The notes below the pieces were generated by a model. It was given only the letters and a program-made list of their open reading frames with translations. It searched no databases and was not told the origin of the DNA. This document shows positions 59,501 through 64,000 of a stretch of DNA of 64,000 nucleotides, in pieces (positions within the stretch are counted from its first letter, which is position 1; each line of letters starts with the position of its first letter). Origin of the DNA: Elymus sibiricus (Eukaryota; Streptophyta; Magnoliopsida; Poales; Poaceae); contig CM077676.1 of assembly GCA_039707655.1 (NCBI GenBank), forward strand, positions 453,892,379 to 453,956,378, written 5' to 3'. A program made the position numbers and the translations under genes.

Positions 59501-59618
59501 CATATGGTAATACACTGATGGAACGCATAGTAACTTTTACTATCTTCCCAGCGCGTATCTAAACCTCATTCCCGGCAAGTCTTTTAGGCCGTAGTAGTTC
59601 TTGCATCGAGTTGCAACA

Positions 59619-60077
59619 TGTGGCACCCCGGCTCAGAGGACCGGTTTTACCAGTGTTTCCAACCCAGAGATCATGTCTTCTGGAAACACACAACAACTTG
59701 GAACAGAACAGAACTGGTCTTTATTAATATTGTACAAGTACAAGCTCGGAAATTACATCGGGTAACGAGGCCAGAAGCACAACACGTGCTATGACAATAT
59801 CTACATTATTTATGGAACATCATGGGTCTCGGTACTACAAAGTGATTCTACGGCGTAGCGGAACATAGCGTGGAAAACTCCATCCCATAGGGACACTACT
59901 GGGACACGGCCTAGTTAGCGTAGCTCGATCCATCGGGACCTCCGTCCTCGGCTTCTCCTGCATCTGGCATGATACGCCAGGTGAGTACTTGGAATGTACT
60001 CGCAAGCTCACAGCAACCACAACAATGCAGCAAACAACAGCATGGCAATGATCATGTTAAGTGCTTAAGTTGCTTAC
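59619..60077 (-). repeat. 3' end of a minus-strand Gypsy-type LTR, cut by another insertion
   Basis: On the minus strand this reads like the last part of an LTR: a polyadenylation-like TTAATAAAGACC and a terminus GCCGGGGTGCCACA. On the plus strand it starts TGTGGCACCCCGGCTCAG. It ends abruptly at 60077 where TGTAACATCC begins. The remainder of the element must lie beyond the plus-strand insertion. Confidence 0.45.
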
Positions 60078-63000
60078 TGTAACATCCCCATGTATCAAGC
60101 TACAGTGATCACCCTTTTGATAATGCCAAGTCACCATGATTAACGGTGCTTGATCATCATTTGAATCATATCTCATTTCAAATTCCCATTCAATTGAGAA
60201 TTCAAATTTAAAGTAAAATTAAAAGTTGTTCAAATCCAGGAACTAAATAGTTCATAATGTTGCAAATATTCCCAAAGCAATTATAAAAATAAAATCAACA
60301 TTAATTGAATTTTTTAAATGACTCTAACATCCTAAAACAGTACCAAAACAGCACCATTTAATCCCTCCTTATTTAATGAAAATTCAAATGAAAACATTCT
60401 ACCTCCAAACCTTTTTTCTGGCAGTGCTATATATTGCATAATAATTATTGAGACAAGTTACACATTTTACAAAAGTCTTTTGGAGCAAAAAGAAAATGCA
60501 AAATAGAAATACAAAACAAAACAGAAAAATAAAAAGGAAAAAGACAGAAACGCACTGGTGGACTGGACCTAAGTGGCCTACAGTGCGGCCCAGCCCATCA
60601 CGCTCGGCCTTTCCCTAACCTCTCGCCCGCGCGCGCGCCCGACGCCGGCTCGCCATCTCAGCTGCGCCCGCTCGCTCCCGCGTCGCTACTGGGCGCCGCG
60701 GTGGATAAGAAGGCCACGGCGACCACCCTGGCCCGCCCCGAGATCTTTTCCCCCTTCCCCACGCGCTGCTGCAGCTCCTCTCCACCATGGCCGCCGCTGC
60801 CTTCGCCGTCCGCCGCGCGCCCGCATAGCCACCGTGCCTCCCTTGCCTCGCCTCCGTGCCAAGAAGAACCGCCGCGACCTCCTCTTCCTCTCCGACGAGC
60901 TACACGAGCAGGACGAGCCCCACATCGATGCCGATGAGCTCTTCTTCCTCCTACGGCCACCGGACTTCGCCACCTCGATTCGCCGCCGTCGAGCCTCCCC
61001 GAGTCCACCTTTGCACACCTGCAGGACCGCGGTGAGCTCCCGCACGGAACCCCTCTCTCCCCGGCCTTTCTCCGTAGCCGTAGCCGCCGCATTCTTCTTG
61101 GCCGTACACGCCGCCGCCGTGAGCTCATCGCCGTGGCCATCGGTGCCGCCCCTCACGTCCGAGCACGTAGTCGTGCTCGGCACGCTCGCATGAACCCAAC
61201 GCACCCAAGCGCACGTCTCGCCGTGCCCCGTAGCGATGAAACCCACCTCGCCCGAGACCGCCGCCGCCTCCGCTCGTCGCCGGCGCCATTTCCGGCCATC
61301 CCCGCGCGAACCACAACCACCACGAGATGCGGCACTCCGCGCTCGTTCGATCCTGCCCTTCCGCGCTCGATTTGGTGGCCGGAGTGCAAAACCCGAGCCC
61401 CTCCGCCGTTCCCGTGGTCGCCGGAGCCTCGCCGCCGGTACGCCGCCGTCCAAACGCCGGCGTCCGACGTGGCACCCACGTGGCACTCCCCTGTGCCACT
61501 GACTGCTGGGCCCGCGGGCCCAGTTGACCGAGTTGACTTGGTCAACTCGGCTGACTGGGCTGCCCGTGTCACTGACATGCGGGCCTCGCATTTAATTAAA
61601 ACTAATTTGAATTTAAATTAATCCGTTAATTAATTTAATTACTAAACAGTCACTGTCTGCTGGGTCCCACCTGTTAATTAACTTAATTAGATAAAATAAA
61701 CCCCTGTTTAATTAATCAGTCACTGACCAGTGGGACCCACTGGTCAGGTTTGACTCTGGTCAGCCGGGTTTGACCGCTGACGTCACCCTGACATCATGCT
61801 GACGTCACAGAACACTGTTTTGGACAATTCGAATTAAATAATTCCAGAAAATCCAGAAAATGTTTAAAACTTTGAAAAATCATATAAAATAAACCGTAAC
61901 TCGGATGAAAATAATTTATATATGAAAAACGATCAGAAAAATATGAAGAATCCGAATATCTCACCCACATACCTGCCACACCCCTCTAACATACTGAACG
62001 TGGAACCGTCCCCTCCGGTTCAGTGTACCGATAGTCACCCGGAGCTGGGTGAACACTCCCGGATAATTTCCCGCTCCGACTAACTTGCGTAGTGCTGCAT
62101 TAGAACACCCCTAGCACTGCATGTTGACATGGCATGCATCCCTATTGCATTGTTTGCCATGTATTTATTGTTTCTTCCCCCTCCTTCTCTCCCGATAGAC
62201 CCCGAGACTGCCGACGACACTGCTGAGTACGACTACGACATCGACGACCAGATCTTTTCAGCTGAGCTTCCAGGCAAGCAAAACCCCCTTGATCATCAAA
62301 TATCGCCCATTCCTTCTCTCTTATGCTTGCATTAGAATTGCTTCGGTTGTTGTTCCAATAGCTCCTATTCTGATGCGTAGCCTGATTTCGTCGCCTACTG
62401 TTGATACCTACCTGTTGTCCCATGATGCTTAGTTAGCTATGCTGTTGATCCATATTTGGCCTTTCACCTTGTCCGTTTGCCATCCTTGTTATCGGGCCGT
62501 GATCACTCTGGGTGATGATCACGGAAATGTTTACATATTGCAATACTTACACTGTTAAAGTTGGGCCGGCTCCAAGAGTGCCCGCGAGAGAATAATATTA
62601 AAGACGGGTCGGCTCCAAGAGCACCCGCGAGTGATATTGTGGCGGAACGACAGGGCAGGCGGAGACCACCTAGGAGAGAGGTAGGCCTGGTCCCTGGTCG
62701 TGTCTGTGGATTACCAAGTCGGAGCGACAAGGATCCTGTTCGTCTTCGCGAGTTACTAAACACGCCTAACGGATTTGGGTATTTGATCTGAGTTGGCTAC
62801 GCGCCTATACGCACTACCACAACGTGGGATATTGGTTATGGGACCCTCTACGTCGTATGTATCAGCCGAAAGTCCTTCAGATGTCATAGCTTAGAGATGC
62901 GGGCTGATTGTTGGGGTGGGCTGGTTACGTCACTTGTGTATACAGTGTCGCATCTGGGCCCCGACCACCCACGCAATGTGCAGGAGTGCAAAGGGTGATG

Positions 63001-63940
63001 GCCCAAGACCCCTTCGCACTTAGGATTTAGACCGCCGTGCTGACCTCTTTGCTGAGCCTAGGTAGGACTGCGTCGTGTCGATCACCCGAGGTCGGGCATT
63101 ACCCAGCAAGTGTGTCCGGCCAGATGTGATCGAGCGTGTTGGGTAACTGTAGTGCACCCCTGCAGGGAAGTTATCTATTCGACTAGCCGTGTCCACGGTA
63201 ACAGGACTCTCGGAATTGTATCCTGATCTGCTACAACTACAAATGGATATTATTACATTCTTAAACTGATACTACTGCTATCGGGATCACTTTCTCGCAG
63301 GGTAGTCGAGGAAGGATCCCAGGGCATTACTAAAATATGATTGGTTATATAATGTCTTGTTCAACTCTCTTCTGATGCTTTAAGATTGCTTCAAGATGCT
63401 AGTCTTCGATAGGCTAGGCCTTTCCCCCTCTGTTCTGGCATTCCTACAGTTTAGTCCAAAGATATAGCCCCATTCCTTTGATACTGATGCATACTTAGCA
63501 TAGTTCTGATGTCAGTCCTGCTAGTACTTTGGATGAGTACTCACGGTTGCTTTGCTATCTCTTTTCCCCCATACCCGGTTGCTGCGATCAGACGACGGAG
63601 CCCAGGAGCAGGAGATCCCCGGAGGCACCTACTACTATGTTGAGCCCGCCGACCTGGAGTAGTTTGGAGGCCCTAGGTAGGAGGCCTTCGCCTTTTCGAT
63701 CAGTGTCGCTGTGTGTGCTAGCCTTCTTAAGGCAAACTTGACTAACTATGTCTGTACCCAGATATTATTTGTGTGTATGACTTATGTAATCGGGTCCTCG
63801 TGACCCCTGGTTTGTAATATGAAGATTTATGTTTAAATTTGAGTTTAGAGTTGTGTTGTGATATCTTCCCGTGAGTCTCTGATCTCGATCATGCACGTTT
63901 GCGTGTATGATCAGTGCACGGTCGAGCAGAGGGCGTCACA
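60078..63940 (+). repeat. Candidate 3.9-kb LTR of a plus-strand Gypsy-type element (interior outside window)
   Basis: Begins TGTAACATCCCCATG and ends GAGGGCGTCACA, immediately followed by AGTTGGTATCAGAGCCGAC. The 3' part (63480-63940) has the features of a grass Gypsy LTR end: TACTTTGGATGAGTACTCACGG, CTTCTTAAGGCAAACTTGAC and GTGATATCTTCCCGTGAGTC. A GC-rich part at 60560-61570 is open in several frames on both strands, and I read it as promoter/leader rather than a gene. Direct-repeat pairs such as GGTCGGCTCCAAGAGCACCCGCGAG/GGGCCGGCTCCAAGAGTGCC (about 62562 and 62606) and ATTAATT-rich text at 61600-61700 are present. The left boundary rests on the TG start and the break with the preceding LTR; it is unconfirmed. 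Confidence 0.5.
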
Positions 63941-63943
63941 AGT

Positions 63944-63955
63944 TGGTATCAGAGC
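63944..63955 (+). promoter_or_regulatory. Primer-binding site of the right-edge element
   Basis: TGGTATCAGAGC, three bases after the LTR end, complementary to initiator-Met tRNA; the match extends through CGA. It fixes the orientation (plus) and shows that the interior starts at the window's right edge. Confidence 0.85.
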
Positions 63956-64000
63956 CGACTGCCTGTAGGAAGCCGCCTTCCGATTCCTTGGTCGAAGTTG

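Larger units (their letters stand above)
47800..59618 (-). mobile_element. Decayed minus-strand Copia of the TGTAGGAGATATGCCC family, 5' LTR not found
   Basis: The 3' LTR (on the minus strand) is 47800-49931. It keeps a polypurine tract (AGTGGGAGTC) against its start and a TATA box near 48357. The terminal bases are mutated (TGCAGGAG start; an end whose complement reads TATTGGGG). The internal part, 49932-50656 and 57174-59618, shows RNase H traces (minus strand, TVANSITKAKYVDALEATKK near 50275-50335) and integrase/RT-linker traces at 58144-58470. It is interrupted by the element at 50657-57168. It stops at another LTR end at 59619, so its own 5' LTR is either lost or lies beyond the window. 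Confidence 0.7.

Noticed and set aside
60573..61621. Long overlapping open frames on both strands (up to about 300 codons)
   Set aside because: The stretch is very GC-rich, frames are open on both strands at once, and the translations are Arg/Pro/Ala low-complexity without a domain. It lies inside a candidate LTR.

Overview
The window is plant nuclear DNA, almost certainly from a Triticeae grass (wheat, barley, rye or a relative). The evidence is a stack of long LTR retrotransposons with TG...CA ends and TGGTATCAGAGC primer-binding sites, a CACTA transposon ending CACTAGTA with TTTAGTCCCGG-type subterminal repeats, small TAA-flanked MITEs, and an intron-bearing gene with GC-rich 5' sequence. 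I see no bacterial, organellar, tRNA or rRNA gene and no CRISPR array. No complete, intact host gene is present. Boundaries were placed by eye from terminal motifs, target-site duplications (TSDs) and matches between copies inside the window.

Layout. 1-3510: the 5' half of a minus-strand, multi-exon gene (grass mobile-domain type) that runs off the left edge, with CAACT-rich introns. 3511-4746: GC-rich, unassigned. 4749-5331: a MITE carrying a second, TAA-flanked MITE. 6169-7640: a decayed, internally deleted Copia element. 7641-10360: a Gypsy fragment with a candidate LTR and gag. 10361-10705 and 46168-47799 are two halves of one minus-strand gene of the 'putative gypsy type transposon' (Transposase_28) kind. 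It was split by a 35-kb insertion.

That insertion (10706-46167, TSD GGTCG) is a Copia element with a SIRE/Maximus-like gag. It has no pol. Instead it holds a second long ORF (32292-44258) behind what looks like its own promoter and a 5'-UTR intron. Its 5' LTR contains a solo LTR of another Copia family (10997-25428), which itself contains a 12.3-kb CACTA transposon (11132-23399) with three genes: a small coiled-coil/membrane protein, a TNP2 transposase and a TNPA-Ulp1 fusion. Its internal part contains another solo LTR (29555-31126, TSD TTGTG) and a complete Copia (32921-42773, TSD GAGCC). That Copia has a hAT-like element (38110-38648, 8-bp TSD) in its integrase region.

Right part: a decayed minus-strand Copia (47800-59618) of the same LTR family as the solo LTR and the complete Copia. 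It is broken by a complete, minus-strand, non-autonomous LTR element (50657-57168, TSD ATCTC) and ends at a minus-strand Gypsy LTR end (59619-60077). That LTR end is cut by a plus-strand element with a candidate LTR of about 3.9 kb (60078-63940), whose primer-binding site lies at the right edge.

How the parts work together: almost all protein-coding capacity belongs to transposons and most of it is broken by stops or frameshifts. The non-autonomous elements would depend on enzymes supplied elsewhere. The most unusual object is the pol-less Copia with a second gene whose upstream region repeats the same TCGGT..CACCGA words that fill its LTR.
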